Source of the DNA: Steromphala cineraria
Taxonomy: Eukaryota > Mollusca > Gastropoda > Trochida > Trochidae
Assembly (NCBI GenBank): GCA_916613615.1
Contig: OU744725.1
Coordinates: 68,412,754-68,476,753, forward strand
Direction: 5' to 3'
DNA length: 64,000 nt
The notes beneath the pieces were generated by a model. That model saw nothing but the letters and a program-made list of their open reading frames with translations, ran no database searches and was not told the DNA's origin. Each line of letters opens with the position of its first letter. The first letter of the stretch is position 1. The position numbers and the translations under genes are program-made. Shown here one piece after another: positions 1 to 14,285 of the stretch.

Positions 1-1546
1 AGGCTTAGCATCAACTGCATGATTTCAGAATCTTTTTTTCAATTTGGCTACTGGATTTTAATGTTTTCGAGAATTAAAGGTGAACTTTACATTTTAGTTA
101 TTGGGGATGTCGTTTATTCAGTCCTGTCATCGTTGTACCGAAAGAGAAAACATCAAAATTCTAATTTAAGAAATTTGGAGAATTGTGAAGAGAAGGGGCA
201 ATTATCTTTTGTTACTAACTGAAAGCACGTTGGGCCTTAAATCTTCAAATTGGTCCTGTCACTGTAGTACTTCGGCAAGGTCATCTTATCTCTAAACATT
301 GTGGTTTAATTTGAAAAAGAACATTTAGCTATTAACACCTTGTAATCTATGACTTGGTGTCTTCAGAGATATCTGACCTAAACAGCAATGGAAAGTATTT
401 TAGTTTTGAAAATATCTAACTTTTACTCCGTTACATTGGGGAAATATTTGACGAATGTTTTATGATGTTATGTTTCTATTTCTAAAGTTTTAACAATGTT
501 CAACATCAAACTACCGATCATCTTGAATTCTAAAGATCTGTTTACTTACAAACCACAATATGTCTAATTCATAGAACACTTTTCAAAAACAGAGCCTCCA
601 ATGTTCAAAATCTTCTAAAAAATCTAGAGCTCACACAACGGTCCATAACTTAGGGGCATAATATTATATTCCTCATAAGTCTACCAATATTAGGAAAGCT
701 ATCCTCCTATTGAAACATTTTCCCGTAAAAGAAGATAGTGTTTCTGAAAATCGGCAAATGATCCAAACCATCTGGCTCTGTTCCAAATAATGTTTAATAA
801 TCTTGTAGCACATAGAGTGACTGTGACCTACATGTGTATAGTTAGTCTTATCTTCACTCGTACTGCTGACGCCTCATATTGTCAAGTGACACAACTCGTT
901 TTACTTTATTGTGAATGACTTCATTGTTCCAACGTTTCCTATTGTCACCGAGTCAGGAAATCAGTTCAGTTAGAACACAAACGTTTACATTAACAATAAG
1001 TCAAAGCTTAAAAAGCTTTTTTCGGTTATTCCAGTATTGGAATATTTTCATCCTCATTGCGAAAGTTCACTTGGTATACTTCATATATATTTCAAGATTT
1101 ATTTTGAATTTCTTCATATCAATTGTTAATTGCCAATACGATTGCAAGTTTTACAACGCATACCAATGGCAGTCGTAAAAAGGGTTGATTTAGGTTTATG
1201 GGACTAGTAATCGAAATGAATTTAGAACGACAGTTCTTTATCATATCAATACAATCACATCCATGTAAAATGTTGAGCTGACTTAATTCAGACCGTGTGA
1301 CTTCTAGCTGTTGATTTAGAACGAAGTGTGTAGTAACTTCTGTATAGGAGCAATCTGTGTAACAACAGTAAAAAGGACGTTAAAAGCACGACATTAGCGA
1401 AATCTTTGCACTAGAAGATCCTGGTTAAACCAAATTTTGCCGCCTAACTCACCAGTATTATGTTTGACAATATTCATATTCATTTTAAAACATTGATGTA
1501 GTCTAAACATTCTTATTCGAGAACGAATCTGGTTTGGTAAACAAGC

Positions 1547-1692
1547 AAGCTTTGCTTATCTATATATATATATGAAGACTGCACCAGTAATTTATACAGG
1601 TTCGATATCCACGCACGATGCTCAAAAGCTTTGCTTATCTGAATACCGCACCATTAATTTGTATATCCAGCTATCCATTCACGCTGCTCAGA
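1547..1692. repeat. Two-copy direct repeat, 79-bp period
   Basis: AAGCTTTGCTTATCT starts at 1547 and 1626. Both copies continue to GCACCAKTAATTT and then CACGMWGCTCA. A related string (AGCTTTGCCTGTGCGATGCTCAAA) occurs near 25979, so this may be a dispersed family. A short TA run (1561-1572) is inserted in copy 1. Confidence 0.65.
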
Positions 1693-4377
1693 GGCGCCTT
1701 TCCAGCGATCATTTGATGTCATGAAGTTATGAAGTTTTTACAGCAAGTGTTGCCCCTAATTTTAAACAGTGATGATCGACAGACGCGACAGTGTACACCT
1801 TCTGCATGTAGTCCCTGAAAAAAGAGTTCTTTACTACTTTTATCATTTAGATAATTTAATCAAAAAGAAATAAAAAGGAGCCCTGAACAATACTTAACTT
1901 CAGCCTAAAGCTGAGGCATCTAGACTTGCCAATATTTTCTAGACTTAAGAAGGCTCTTGTATTTTTTTTGCTTTTGGGTCTGAATTACAGACTAAGACAT
2001 CTATGAAAACCTCGAATCTGTCCTGAGTTAAAAAAGTTTTAAAAAGGATACCGGCCGCGAACAACGTGTTACTAAACTGAATCAACGCACGACTATATCG
2101 TCAAGCCAATTCTCTAGATCACATGTTCATCGAATTTCACATGATTTACGAATAACACTTTGCTCTACGAATATCACGTTTGCCATAATTACTTATCAAA
2201 CACCAACCAATTCTGTGACCAGCAGTTTATCGAGGACGCATCCAATTAAAGGGGAGGGGTGGTCTTGTGGCTGACACTTTGTAGAATTTAAAAAATCCCC
2301 AGTAAAATGGGTCGATCCTCGGGGTGAACACCCCTTCCAATATGTGACCCCCCTCACCCCTCTAAATACCTGAACCCACCACTGATAGTTCTCTGACACC
2401 ATGTGATAATGACACAGGTTGTACGTTGGTGTACCAAGGTTTAACTTAGACAGGATATTACGTTTTAAAGACCTTAGAGACGGAAACAGAAACATTTATA
2501 TTGAAGGCGAGGATTTACATCACATTGTCAAATTGAAAGTATCCAAACAAATCGTTGTATACATATTCGTTTTCTAAGACGAGAAAAGCTAGACTTACTT
2601 ATCTTGTTTCTAAGAGATATAACAGAAAAATTGAATAACTCTAAACAAATTTGAGATGAAATTTGATTGATAAATCTTTAGTTTTAAAAAGGTAACGAAA
2701 TATGATCACAAGAAGACAGAGATTTCTTCATTTGAGATAGACATAAGCCTTTATGATTTATCATATTAAAAATCAAGATTTTAGTGACTCCCTTAATCAA
2801 TGTATGTCAAGTATCGCGAAATCTTAAAACCGATTTTAATTTCATTATTAACCTGTTAATGAATTCAATGGTTGCCTTTTTAAATAATGATAAAAAATAA
2901 GTAATGTGGCTATTTATATGGCGCCTTTTCCTGGTCCTAAGATATGCACAAAGTGCTACACTGTTACCCTGAAAGACCAAACGATTCATAGTATACAATC
3001 TATTGTTCCTTTTGGAAAACTTATTTCAACAGACTTAATCTAAGTCTAACTTCGTATCGGCTGACAGTAAGACGATTAACTGGAAGTACGCCAAGAGTTC
3101 GCACTAGATACAAAACACTCTTCCAAAAGTTAGTAACGTTTCCGACAATATGCTACCAGTTCAATCCTCAAGTTTGATCAAACTCTCCTTTTATTATAAT
3201 ATGGTCAACTTAATACCCACATTACGGCGGACCAGAAACTTTGAAAGGAGGATTGTAGAGGGGGAGGTTCCACATCATTCTCCATTGTAAGCTATGAATA
3301 AATATTTTTAAAAGGGGATTCGAACCCCAGAACACCCCTCCACAATGAAATTCTCTGTCAATTCAAAGTTAGTTAAAATACGCTTAAAGGAGCTTTATGT
3401 ATTTTAAATTGACTGGAAATACTGATAGTATTTATCGAACAAGCTGCAAGGTTTTTCATTTCGTAACAAAGACTTTCTTTCTTCTCCACTCCTAACCAAC
3501 CTTCTCGTTGATACCGCTCGCGTGCCAGATAGATATATGAGTGTAAGAACATACATTAGACAAACTGGGATATTTCTTCAGCAAGGAGGGGAACAGTATA
3601 CAGTGGCGAGGAGTGATATACACTCCCTGTCAGATCACAACGTGATATTACTCCTGGCTCCAAATGATAAATGTTTTATAAAACTTCTTAGTCTTCATTG
3701 CTGCCATATTGTGGCCTATCCCAAATTCCTCGTTTTAGTTCACCTAAAGATTTCATCGTTTCGTAAAGTTTCATAAGATTTATGATACGAAATTTGAACC
3801 AAGCCACATATGAATCCTTATGTATATTATATTAAGTAATAAATGAACCTGAATTTGGACTTTGAACTTACTTAATATAAATTACATAAATTAATGTGTA
3901 AGTTTAAAATTTTAAATGCCTGTTTTATCAAAACTTTTCCTCATTCTTATCATGTCGAAATGTGGAACAAAACTCATATACACTGGGTTCTTTTATTGTT
4001 CATTTTCAATTCTTCTATCTTATACAGATGACTAGGCATCAGAACATACTGCCCCTAAATATAGCATTGTTGTATGACAGGGAACTAGTCTAAGTAAACC
4101 TAGCCTCAATATTATCCGTTTCACTCCTACACTGAGTCTGAGGAATTTTACATGCTTTTTAGTTTGGTATCGTAAAGGTGCCATTTAATAAAACTTTACC
4201 ATTTCCACAAAACACATCAAAACAAGTGATTTTAACTACATGTCTTTCAATTGATATGAAAAGTTGGCCTCAAAAATGTTGAAAGTTAAAACGCCATTTT
4301 CAATTACTTTTGACTGGCAAAATTTGCCAAAATTAGTAAATTAAATTGTGAACTCTTTATCTGGTGAATCGGTGTAA

Positions 4378-4567
4378 TGTCCAAGAAATAGGCCCGTTGA
4401 TATCTTGAAAGAAAATTATAAATTATATAATTGCTATTTATATTTGTATGTGACCCAAGAACTATTTCAGTCATGTGAAAGTTTTAGCTGATTATTTGTT
4501 TTTATCTGTCCAAAAATAAGGCCGATGATTTCCGGAAAGAAAATTATCATTCATATAATTGTTACTG
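4378..4567. repeat. Diverged duplication, about 60-bp copies 129 bp apart
   Basis: TGTCCAAGAAATAGGCCCG, followed by GAAAGAAAATTATAAATTAT at 4378-4438, matches 4507-4567 with many substitutions. Confidence 0.6.
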
Positions 4568-6468
4568 TCACAGGTTGTCAATATTAACGAATACCATCAT
4601 CAGGTATGATTGTTTGACATATGAAAAGAATGTTAATTGTCCTATTTCATTACTGTTATCATATCTATTTTGTCATTAATTGATAATTAGCATATCATAC
4701 ATAATTGGTTATTCCTAGAACACAAGCAACCTACAAAGCAATAATTAATTGCCTCAGTTAGACCTAGGTTTACGATGTATATGAAAGATGAACGTTAGAT
4801 TTAGATTCATTTACAAGCATTGACTGATGCAATTATTGTTTGGATTGATATCTAGGTCATCCCATTTTACTATTGACCATCACTTTCATCATAGATTATA
4901 CATATAAAACTGTCGTATTGCTAGTTAAACGAATTACTACATTACGATGGGCACGACGCAAGTTTATCGAAATTCCGCAATTCTTTGTGCACGACGTTCC
5001 AAAGTTTGACTATTAACTACCAATTGTTCTAAAAGTATCCTGTAGCAATTTTAACAAAGTACCAGATTAAATTGTACGCAGCTATCAGATTATCAAACTG
5101 ACGATGACTTACATATTGATTGTACGTATCATAACGAAGCGACACAAAGCGTTTGACACGATTTATTTAAAGGGAATCAACAACCTAGCTTGTGAAACCT
5201 ATTTGACCATCGTTAATGAGGGCGTCCATGCAGACGGGTAAAGGGGGGTCATGTGATACAAACTTGGTACTGGTTGTCAGCTGTAAGCCGTTCGTAACAA
5301 AACGATTACGTCCCTACCAAGCATTTACGACCCTTTCGGGGCCCTTCTAATAAAACTCTGGAAGTTAAAAATTCAGGTTGCAGACCCCAACATTTCGTCG
5401 ATAACTTTCACGTGAATACAGAGTTTAACAAAATACCACAATGCGTTGTACGAACACTTGCAACTGTATTCAGACTGAACAGATAACAAGTTTTACGAAA
5501 CACAGCATGGCACTGACGTGATACCTTACATAGTGATATTGACGATCAGTTTATGCATGTGTTAATAGATAGTACGGACAGAAACATGTCGCCACTTTAA
5601 ACAGAATACATGTACACATAACCTCGAAATGATGCTAAACGTTGACAGATTGACACGCATCAACATGTGTTTACATCTTATTAAGATTACAACTTAATAC
5701 CAAGATGCTCCAAATTATCGAATTTGTAATCACATGTATATACGGATTATAACAATTACAAGACAATACCACGATGCCCCAAATGATCGACTTCACAAAC
5801 CACATAATGATTATGTAAATGCATCGTGTACTGACAGTAGCAACCAGTCACTTTAACAGAATGCCACATGTGCATAATCTTGTAGTAATCCTACTTCAGT
5901 AGCACAAAGTAGCCTGTGTGGTTCGATTTGTTTTCTTATTGCCACATACTCTCTTTGTTCTCGCTTGTGTATAAAACCCGCGTGAAATTTACCGCCGTTT
6001 CTCTAAACATGATCAAACTTCGATCTGTTCTTAAGTCAGTAACACGAGACATGAATGACAACCTTTGTATTGAAATAAACAAGAAATCTATATGGTAATG
6101 CTAATCGAAATCCCATATGTTACCCGTGTCAGGAGTGAAATGTACATTGAAAGGATTTTACCTGTTGCCTTTGTTGTTCCTGTTAACTTCTTTAAGTGTT
6201 TTCATTTTGAAATGAACTTGTCACCTCTATAATAGAAACATGCATGTATCGATTTCGTGTTTTCTTGTTTATGAATATAAAGTGTGTCTGGTGATAACAG
6301 TTTTCGAACAGATTGTCCAGGTCGGTGAAAAGAAATTGACCTCAAACTGAAGTTCAAACAAAGCATCACCAGAGACGTTAATAAAAGAAAACATAGTTTT
6401 GGTAGTATTATCGTTTTTTTAACTATGACATAAAGTTCGTTACCTTAAAGTTGTGGGTTATATTTGAC

Positions 6469-6767
6469 ATAGAATAAAATTCAGTATACGATATTTAATG
6501 GACATTATTCAATAGAATAAAACTCAGTATACGATATTTATTGGACATTATTCAATAGAATAAAATTCAGCATACGATATTTAATGGACATTATTCAATA
6601 GAATAAAATTCAGCATACGATATTTATTGGACATTATTCAATAGAATAAAATTCAGCATACGATATTTAATGGACATTATTCAATAGAATAAAATTCAGT
6701 ATACGATATTTAATGAACATTATTTAATAGAATAAAATTCCGCATACGATATTTAACGGATATTGTT
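6469..6767. repeat. Tandem repeat, 43-bp unit, about 7 copies
   Basis: The unit begins ATAGAATAAAATTCAGYATA and ends GGACATTATTCA; copies start at 6469, 6512, 6555, 6598, 6641, 6684 and 6727. Copies differ by few bases, with the last two more diverged. Confidence 0.95.
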
Positions 6768-9609
6768 ATCAAAATGCTGACATATCGGTACTTAAGACAA
6801 TATAGAATTGACAATACATATTATCTTAAGATATGATTTATGAAATCCACGAATTAATAGATACTGTTTAACGCTTATCAGTTAACAACTTACGCTATAT
6901 CTTTTTGTCATCTGATTTCGAGATCTGATTTTTTTCGAGAATACGAGAACTGAAATACCCCGGCCTTGTGGGAGTAAGTTAATACGGCAGTGGATAACGG
7001 CAACGACAGGGGGTGAAATTGATAGCAGTGAAATATACATTCATGGATTATCCCGACCCGCTGTTATTGAGGCAAGCTTGGGCTAAAGTGGTGAAACTTA
7101 CACGCTGATCGCTGCTATACATCGGCCTCTTTGATCTCGGTTGTTAATTACAATGAAATTGACATATACCTAATCAGAGATGTAAGAAATATATATTTGA
7201 TGCAGAAGAAGACTGACAATTTAAGGCAGTCTTTTTGAAAAGTGTAAACGACGTTTTGGTGCTAGTCGAAAGGGGAATTCAATCGTATTTGTGTTAATTG
7301 TTTGAATATAATTTATGGTTTGTTGCTAAAATTAGGTATGATACTTCTATGGCTTTATGTTCTGTTACCTTTATCTACGTATAGAGTGTGAAATGAAAAA
7401 GAGATTGTTATATATGCTTCAAAGAGATTTTTAAATGAGTATGAAATGTTAAGAGTAAAGAAGACAAATCTAATGGATAGCAATTTCTGCAGAAGGAGAA
7501 AAAAGTAACCAGAAATGCCGTAGGATTAAAAATAGAAATTGATACACGAGAGATTTTGTCTCGTATTATCACTCAAACTAAGAAGAATTTCAAATGTATT
7601 TTGTTTTCTTATATAGTGTTTAAATTGGTCATATAAAACTTTACGCCACTCCTGAGTAAAAAATAATTATTATCATGGGGAACATTGGAAATGTAATTAT
7701 TAGATAACGTTCTGAAGAATTTATGATACATTATCTGAACGATCCAAATGACCACAATCATTGTCCACATAGTCCTCAAGATAAAACGTCTATACTTAAA
7801 TCAAATCATGCATATTATATGTTCCATTTTTCACGTTAAGATGGATTTTTAATTAATAGTATGCATATATGCAACATCTGATATTTTTGCTTGCATCCCA
7901 AGTTCACATTATGCCTCATAATAACTAATTTTTAAATTTGTCTCATAAAGTATCAATAATTTGCCCCTCGAACAAAGTTTTACAAGTCTTTATTAATTTA
8001 ACGTTTGTGTCACCGTTTCACTATAAAATTGAATAATCTCGTCTATCACTTGTAATCTAAAATCATGCCTCGTGTTTACATCTGCATTTCTGTGTCTATA
8101 GATATTCTCTCATCTTAAAGTAGGACCCTTAATAGAGTCATGTTTGAATCAGCTTCGCTTTGCCTCCACGTTTCACATTGCCGCCACATGGAGAGCGTGC
8201 AGGGACCGAAGTGTCAATAGCACATGATCTGTTGAATATTTAGCTGTCACTCAAGCTTGAAATAGACAACTCTCGCTTGTAACACTATCATAAAGCCAAC
8301 ATTATCGTGCCCATAAAACAAGCCAACAGTGATACAATCATACGTGAATAGTGACGTATTGTAAAAACTCTCTCCAACATTGTGTTTATGCTAATATGAA
8401 ATTTTAGTGGAACGAACTTCAATGAACGTATGCAGCACGCGTTTTTCTTTTTTTATGTCATTTCATTATCCTCGCAAGATAGATTAGTTACTGAGATTCA
8501 TTTAAGACATACAACCTCGTTGGAAAAAAAACCATACGTTCACGGTTTATGTTACTCCATGTTTTATGTCTAACAATTGTAACAATCATCAAAATGTTCA
8601 TATGATATAACATTATATGTCTTGATAACGTTTTTCGTTAAATAACATGTTAGGTACCCACACATATTTCAATACTTATTGATTTGAACAAAATAACGTT
8701 TTAAATGAAATCTTGATAAAACACATTTGACGTAATCATTCAAACTTTATATCATCCAAGGCTTAAAATCAAACAATTTACGTTTTGCATAAATCAAGTT
8801 TCACACCTAAATCAACGAATTTAAAAAATGGAGTTTCTCCAGTCTCGGTCCTGTGTCATTGATATGCCAGACAGTTTTGAAATATTGCCTTATATACCAT
8901 ACATCCATTCGGTAATAGTTCATGTAAAAAAGGTCTCGTCACTACAAGGATCTACGCTAGAAGATTCTCCCGAGAAGTAACTACAGGAAGTAATGTGTAA
9001 TCTGACTTGCCAATTACTTCCTGTGTAAGGAAAGGGTTAATTAGTGATCAACGACTGAGTACGAAAAGGGCATTAATTCACCAAGTCTATATTTTATACA
9101 TATGAAACTGCAAGAACAAAAGAATAATAATGATGTTAAACTGTTTTTAAATTAAATATTTCTACGAACTTTTCCCCCTAGAGAAAATGAAATTTAAGAT
9201 ATAACGCAATTTAAACAATCTAAATCTTCAATTACAAGTTCTCAGATCTTAGCTTCATAAGAAAAGAAAATGTTCATTTTATACATATTTCATATCGATA
9301 ATGAAAGTTGTAGTAAAAAATAATTGCCTTGTCTTGTAGAGGGCACAGTAAGTGGTTTCACTTTTGCCCGATCCATTTGACTTTTTGTCAATAAAATATG
9401 TTTAAACCAAAAATATTTTTTTTAAAGATTTCTAAACATTAATTGGGTTATAGGTTTATCATGTGCACATACCATCAGCGTCAAATGATAACTGAATATA
9501 GTTAGTAAGCTGGGTAATTTGTAAATGTTCATCAAGTTATATCTTCAGAATATATAACATAATATCCTCAACTTAAATGTAAAATTCATGTTTTGAAACG
9601 ATTTGTATA

Positions 9610-9620
9610 TTGAGATTCTG
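9610..9620. repeat. Left target-site duplication of the SINE
   Basis: TTGAGATTCTG, identical to 9917-9927. Confidence 0.9.
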
Positions 9621-9916
9621 ATGTGATGTGGTATGGGGTTAATCGCCGCTTATATCGCGGTTGCTAGTATTATTGTAGGGAGAAAGCCCGCAACACTATT
9701 GTGGCTATGTATTGCGGTAAACCTGCGAGCATTGACTGGAACTAGCAACCATGGTTGGTACTGCGCTGAAATTCAGTGTAGCATTGCACCCAAACCTCAC
9801 TGCGTGTAGAAACAGTTCTCTACTGCAGACAAAGTTGCCGAGCCCCTGGTGGGATTCGAACCACGGACCTTCTGATCCAAAGCCGAACGCGCTAACTACT
9901 GCGCTATCCCGCCCCC
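9621..9916 (-). mobile_element. Complete tRNA-derived SINE (296 bp)
   Basis: On the minus strand the head is tRNA-like. A box-A-like stretch (TAGCGCAGTAGTTAGCG, plus positions 9890-9906) is followed by a perfect box B (GGTTCGAATCC, 9852-9862), the internal RNA polymerase III promoter. The GC-rich body contains a 10-bp inverted repeat (9659-9668 with 9741-9750). The tail at the left end reads towards GATTAACCCCATACC. Identical 11-bp target duplications TTGAGATTCTG flank it at 9610-9620 and 9917-9927, which fixes both ends and indicates insertion by a LINE-encoded machinery. The partner LINE is not identified. The intact duplications suggest a fairly young insertion. Confidence 0.9.
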
Positions 9917-9927
9917 TTGAGATTCTG
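9917..9927. repeat. Right target-site duplication of the SINE
   Basis: TTGAGATTCTG, identical to 9610-9620, directly beside the first base of the tRNA-like head. Confidence 0.9.
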
Positions 9928-11459
9928 GAAAAAATCCCTTATTAAGAATTATAATACAAATACATCACAGTCCAAGGGCAGTTACTCACTGACATGACAA
10001 GCTTTTCAAGGTTAATATGCCAAAAACATTATTCTGCGTTGTATGTGTGCATTCATTCAGTCATTCGATGATATAACCTAAATAAATCATAGTTTTAATA
10101 TGCTGGAGATAAAAAGAAAAAGGATCAATAATGTGATATAATTATGAAATTTAAAACTCGCCCATTTGAAATTTACAATCTATCTACATCTATTAATATT
10201 GACCCCGTTCAATAACCCTTCATGAAAGATTCTCCGTCAAGGGCGCTCATAAACAAGTCCTCGTACAGGCATGTCGTGTTGTAAATTACAGCAGTGGGGC
10301 ATGTTAATATACCACACACATGCTAAGTCCGTGCTGTGTTACACCATACAAGGGATTACATGTACATATCTGTCACGCGAGCCTTCAAGCCCTGACATGG
10401 TGTGGTCAATATCATGTACATTTCTGATATAATGTTATATAGTCGCGTAGGCGGTATGACAAGGATGTGTATTATGTCCGTGTCTATTATAACATTTCCG
10501 TGCCGCTTCATCTACTTGTCTCGTCTCTTGGTAAAGGTTATGTTTATTTGATGATATGAGAACAGTTATGTGATATTTACTAAATATATTTTCAATTTTT
10601 AAAGCCTACCATCATGCGTCATATACATACACTCCTTTTTCAGCTAACAGTGAATTATATCTAAACGATTCTGATTTTTTGTTTTGGTAAAAACCCAGTA
10701 AGGATTACATTATGTACTTTGAACGTTTATGTTATAACACTTTAAATGGATAAACAATGTGAAATTATTTGTACTTGTAAAGTTAATGTTACAAATAAAG
10801 GTTTATTTTAAGAAAGATTTCCTTATAACATATCGATAATACAAAATTGAATAACCAATCTGTCCGAGTTTGTTTATTTCAAAATGTTCAACCTATTTGT
10901 TTATATTTGATAACATGAAATTTGCCAATTTTGTCAATCTGCGATCTATGAAAAAGAACGTGCATAGACGTCTACATACGCCTTTACTTGAGATTATAAC
11001 AAAATTCCCAATGATCTACTGGTCAATTCACTTCATAATAAAGGAAACTGCAAAAATTTCCGATAAACATTTCTGTCTAACATGTTGTTTCGAGGTATAT
11101 GACGCTACTTGAACATTGTCACGTAGATATGATGTGTAGCCTCGGTTTGCTTATCAATGTCGTCAATTGATATTTACAACCATGCTTTTAAAAAGGTGTT
11201 ACAGAGCTGAAATGAATTGCAAATTACGCGCAATACATGCAATAAAAGCACTTGAAAAGTAAAAAAGAGGAATTGATTTATAGCATCACTATTTTAGGGT
11301 CCGATTTGTCCTCTCAATTGCGTCATATCTACGATACTGTCATACAATATTTATAGCTCTATATGATCTGAAGTCATTCGATGTGTACAGTAACTTAACT
11401 GTAGATTGATATCATTGTCGGGTTGTACATCCTTCAACTATCTGTGAGCACTAGTGCAC

Positions 11460-11765
11460 ATATAACTTTTGCCTAGCAATGATTGTTGTAGCGCAAGAAT
11501 TTTTCGCTTGTGACGTCATAACACCATTGTAAGTGACGTCACTGTAGCCGGCATCCGCAAAGGAAGCGGTCCGTTTCCTTATTATTTCTAAGATGGTTTA
11601 AATTGAATAGAATCGGTACTAAAGAAATTATTACTCTCCGAAGTATGTCATATGACTTTTACGAAACTCGTGCAAATTTGTGTATAACCCTCGCTCTCGC
11701 TCGGGTAATACAACAATTCACACTCGTTTCATGTCACATGGCACACCTCCTCGGGTAATAATCTC
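11460..11765. mobile_element. Foldback/MITE-like repeat, copy 1
   Basis: Imperfect arms at about 11646-11690 and 11702-11741 fold around a loop TCGCTCTCGCT, followed by CACTCGTTTCAT. About 120 bp upstream is GGAAGCGGTCC. The same loop, trailing motif and upstream motif recur at 33300-33665 with different arm sequences. Two TGACGTCA-type sites (near 11511 and 11533) lie in the upstream part. Outer ends are uncertain. Confidence 0.45.
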
Positions 11766-13980
11766 TATATGTTTTAAACGTATTTTATTCATTGAATGGT
11801 AATCTCTATATATGCTCTTGTACCAGCACTGGTGTTGAGGAAAGGTCACTTATATTTGAAACATAGTTAGTCAGATGATACATTTTATTCATTTGCTGCT
11901 TTAGAGCTTACAAATATATCTGTTTTCACTATAATCTTATGAGCTAATTATGCCATAGTATTTGCGAATTGATGTCTGCGTTAAGAGCGTACGCGATTAT
12001 CTAGTTGTAGAAGAATTTGCATGTTTAAGTATCCAGTAAAAACTGCAAGCGTCCATTGCAGTGTTAACACCTATAAATCATTCAAGATACGCAAATAAAT
12101 TTGCGTTGATTAACCCAAAAAGGTTACGTTCTGGTTATAAGTGCAAATTGTGGTTTAAAAGTTGAATTAATAACTTGGTAATGAGGTGAAACGTATATTT
12201 TATGAACATTATGTATCATGGTGTACTGTACATGTACTTACCACATTTTCTTACTTACCTATCACCTGAAGAGTAAAAAGGACCATACGATGACACATAT
12301 TGGTCTTGTCTATCACTGAATTACCACAAGACATGGAGACTTAAAGGGACAAAAGCGAGACGTCCATTTAGTTAATGCAATCCCGGCGATAGCTGGATAT
12401 TAGAAGGGACGCCGCTACGCTATATTACAAAATAATCCCAAACTTTTTATCACATTTTCACCTGTGGGGAAAAAGAATTACTCCCTTCATAAATAACCTT
12501 TTACGATGAACATATATTTCATAGAGATTTGGTAAATTACCCGAAACGGAATACAATATCTTCATAAAGATTTGTGTAATTTTGTAAATGTTCATACCAT
12601 ACATGATCTAAAATTCGCTGAGCCGGCAATATTTGCTTATTACCTCTGTGGTTTCTTGGTCTATAAACAACTAAAGTTTTTTATGTCCACTTAATGTTTA
12701 GGCTGTAAAGACTTTTCACAACTCTAAAGAACTGCTTTAGTCTTGATAAACACATGTCAAAGTAGCCTCTTTGAAGGCTTCATTATTGTCAAAGATTACC
12801 CAGAATAACGCGTTACCTTCAACTATCTCATTTATTCAAACCTTGCATTTAACTTTAAGTATTTGAAACAGTTAGATTTTCAACTCTTATTAAGTTCAAT
12901 ATTTAAATTAAGAAATAAAACCCCCGTGTGTCGAGAATTCGTTATAACGAGGCAATTGATTAGGGGAAGATCGCAGGTATATGTACAGGTACAGGTATAA
13001 GCACGTTCAAGGTTTACTTTCTCGTTAAACGAAATGTTTCAAGGTTGTAATAAAAGTGACCATGACGGTCATATCAAAGAAAACACAAGCCATTATTCAA
13101 AACAACAAGGTTAGAAAAATTGCTATTTAGTATTTTATCATATACGATAGGATGTTATGATGTATCAATAAAGCAAACACAGGCATGCAGCCACTTTGAT
13201 GATAATTCCGATTGTTTTGATATGTTTGAGTGTTTCTTTGTGGTTTGGGCAAAATGATCTGAAAAATAATACTTTACTTTGAAGTAATTTGATACGAGAT
13301 TTCATGTATTTGCCGCTCATTCAAGATGAATTTAGTTCTTTTTCTTATTTTGTGAGAGCTATCACTTAAAGAAAAGTTGTAAACCAACAGACGAACAAAA
13401 TCAAATCATAACAAATATTTTGAAATCCACATATATATAGTTAGACATTTATACACGATTTCATTATTCTTGAAATCAGTGTATCAGATTAACGTTTACA
13501 TGTATACGTTTTATATTTAATTTGACACATACATTTCAAAATTATATTTATCATTAATAACATATTTTCAAATCATAAATGTCAAAATCAATGGAGCGTT
13601 TTACGAATCTAACAATCTTAATAAACAAAAATTCCAGAGGGACGTTTCAGCTATGTTTTACATACGAAGCAGACAGCCTGTTATCTACTGTTAATTCTAG
13701 GGCGACTAATACATTTACCAAAGGGCTTACTTTATTTGCTCCACACTAACAAAAGCTCTCCGCTGCCACTGGTACTATTTGCAACTTACATCAAGTGGGG
13801 GTGTAGATTTCATTCATCTTGTTGTCAGTGATTTGCAATTAAGATAGATCACAAGCCGCCCACCCTTGTTTGCCTCAAGGACCGAATAGTTGCAACCTTC
13901 TGGCCTAGAATAGACGAGCCCTCTCCCCCTGTCACGGTGTTGCTACTTCATGTGCATTTCAGTTGGCTTGGTGTGGATTT

Positions 13981-14285
13981 CAGATTTATCTGAAACAGTT
14001 CATTGAATATGGAGAATAATCGAGAATTTAGTAACATCGATGTTGATTTAAATCAAAGCTTCGTCACTGTTTCAATCTTGCTTGAAGCAATTCGTTGACA
14101 TAGGCCTATAGTTCTATTGGTCTTGATTTCACTTACAGCTTCGTCACTGTTAGAGGTTACTTGAAGCAGTTCATTGACATCATTTGTATTGAGAAAAATC
14201 TAGGATTGAGTAACATTGATGTTGATATCAATTAACTTTCGTCAACGTTTCAGGTTTATTTGAAGCAATTCATTGATATTTATTT
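13981..14285. repeat. Degenerate satellite, 80-99 bp unit, about 4 copies
   Basis: The phrase TTGAAGCARTTCRTTGACAT, preceded by GTTTCAGRTTTA-like bases, recurs near 13985, 14075, 14155 and 14255. The intervening GTAACATYGATGTTGAT and CTTCGTCACTGTT also recur. Confidence 0.75.

Larger units (their letters stand above)
1..9609. other. Gene-free AT-rich DNA
   Basis: Apart from the repeats at 1547, 4378 and 6469, I see only short chance ORFs. A GC-richer patch at 2230-2390 has a 99-codon minus-strand ORF without recognisable similarity. Loosely related strings (AACAAAATACCACAATGC-like) recur between 5030 and 5900, suggesting a very old satellite. 6955-7150 is a less AT-rich, non-repetitive patch that could be regulatory. 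Confidence 0.6.

Noticed and set aside
2196..2495. 99-codon minus-strand ORF in a GC-richer patch
   Set aside because: No domain, signal or splice context seen; the composition explains the open frame.
3305..3345. Possible box B (GGGGATTCGAACCCC)
   Set aside because: The T-arm-like palindrome is good, but no box A or other tRNA arm lies upstream on the minus strand, so a SINE or tRNA cannot be supported.
6469..6767. CRISPR-like array
   Set aside because: Units are contiguous 43-bp copies without unique spacers, in eukaryotic DNA; it is a plain tandem repeat.
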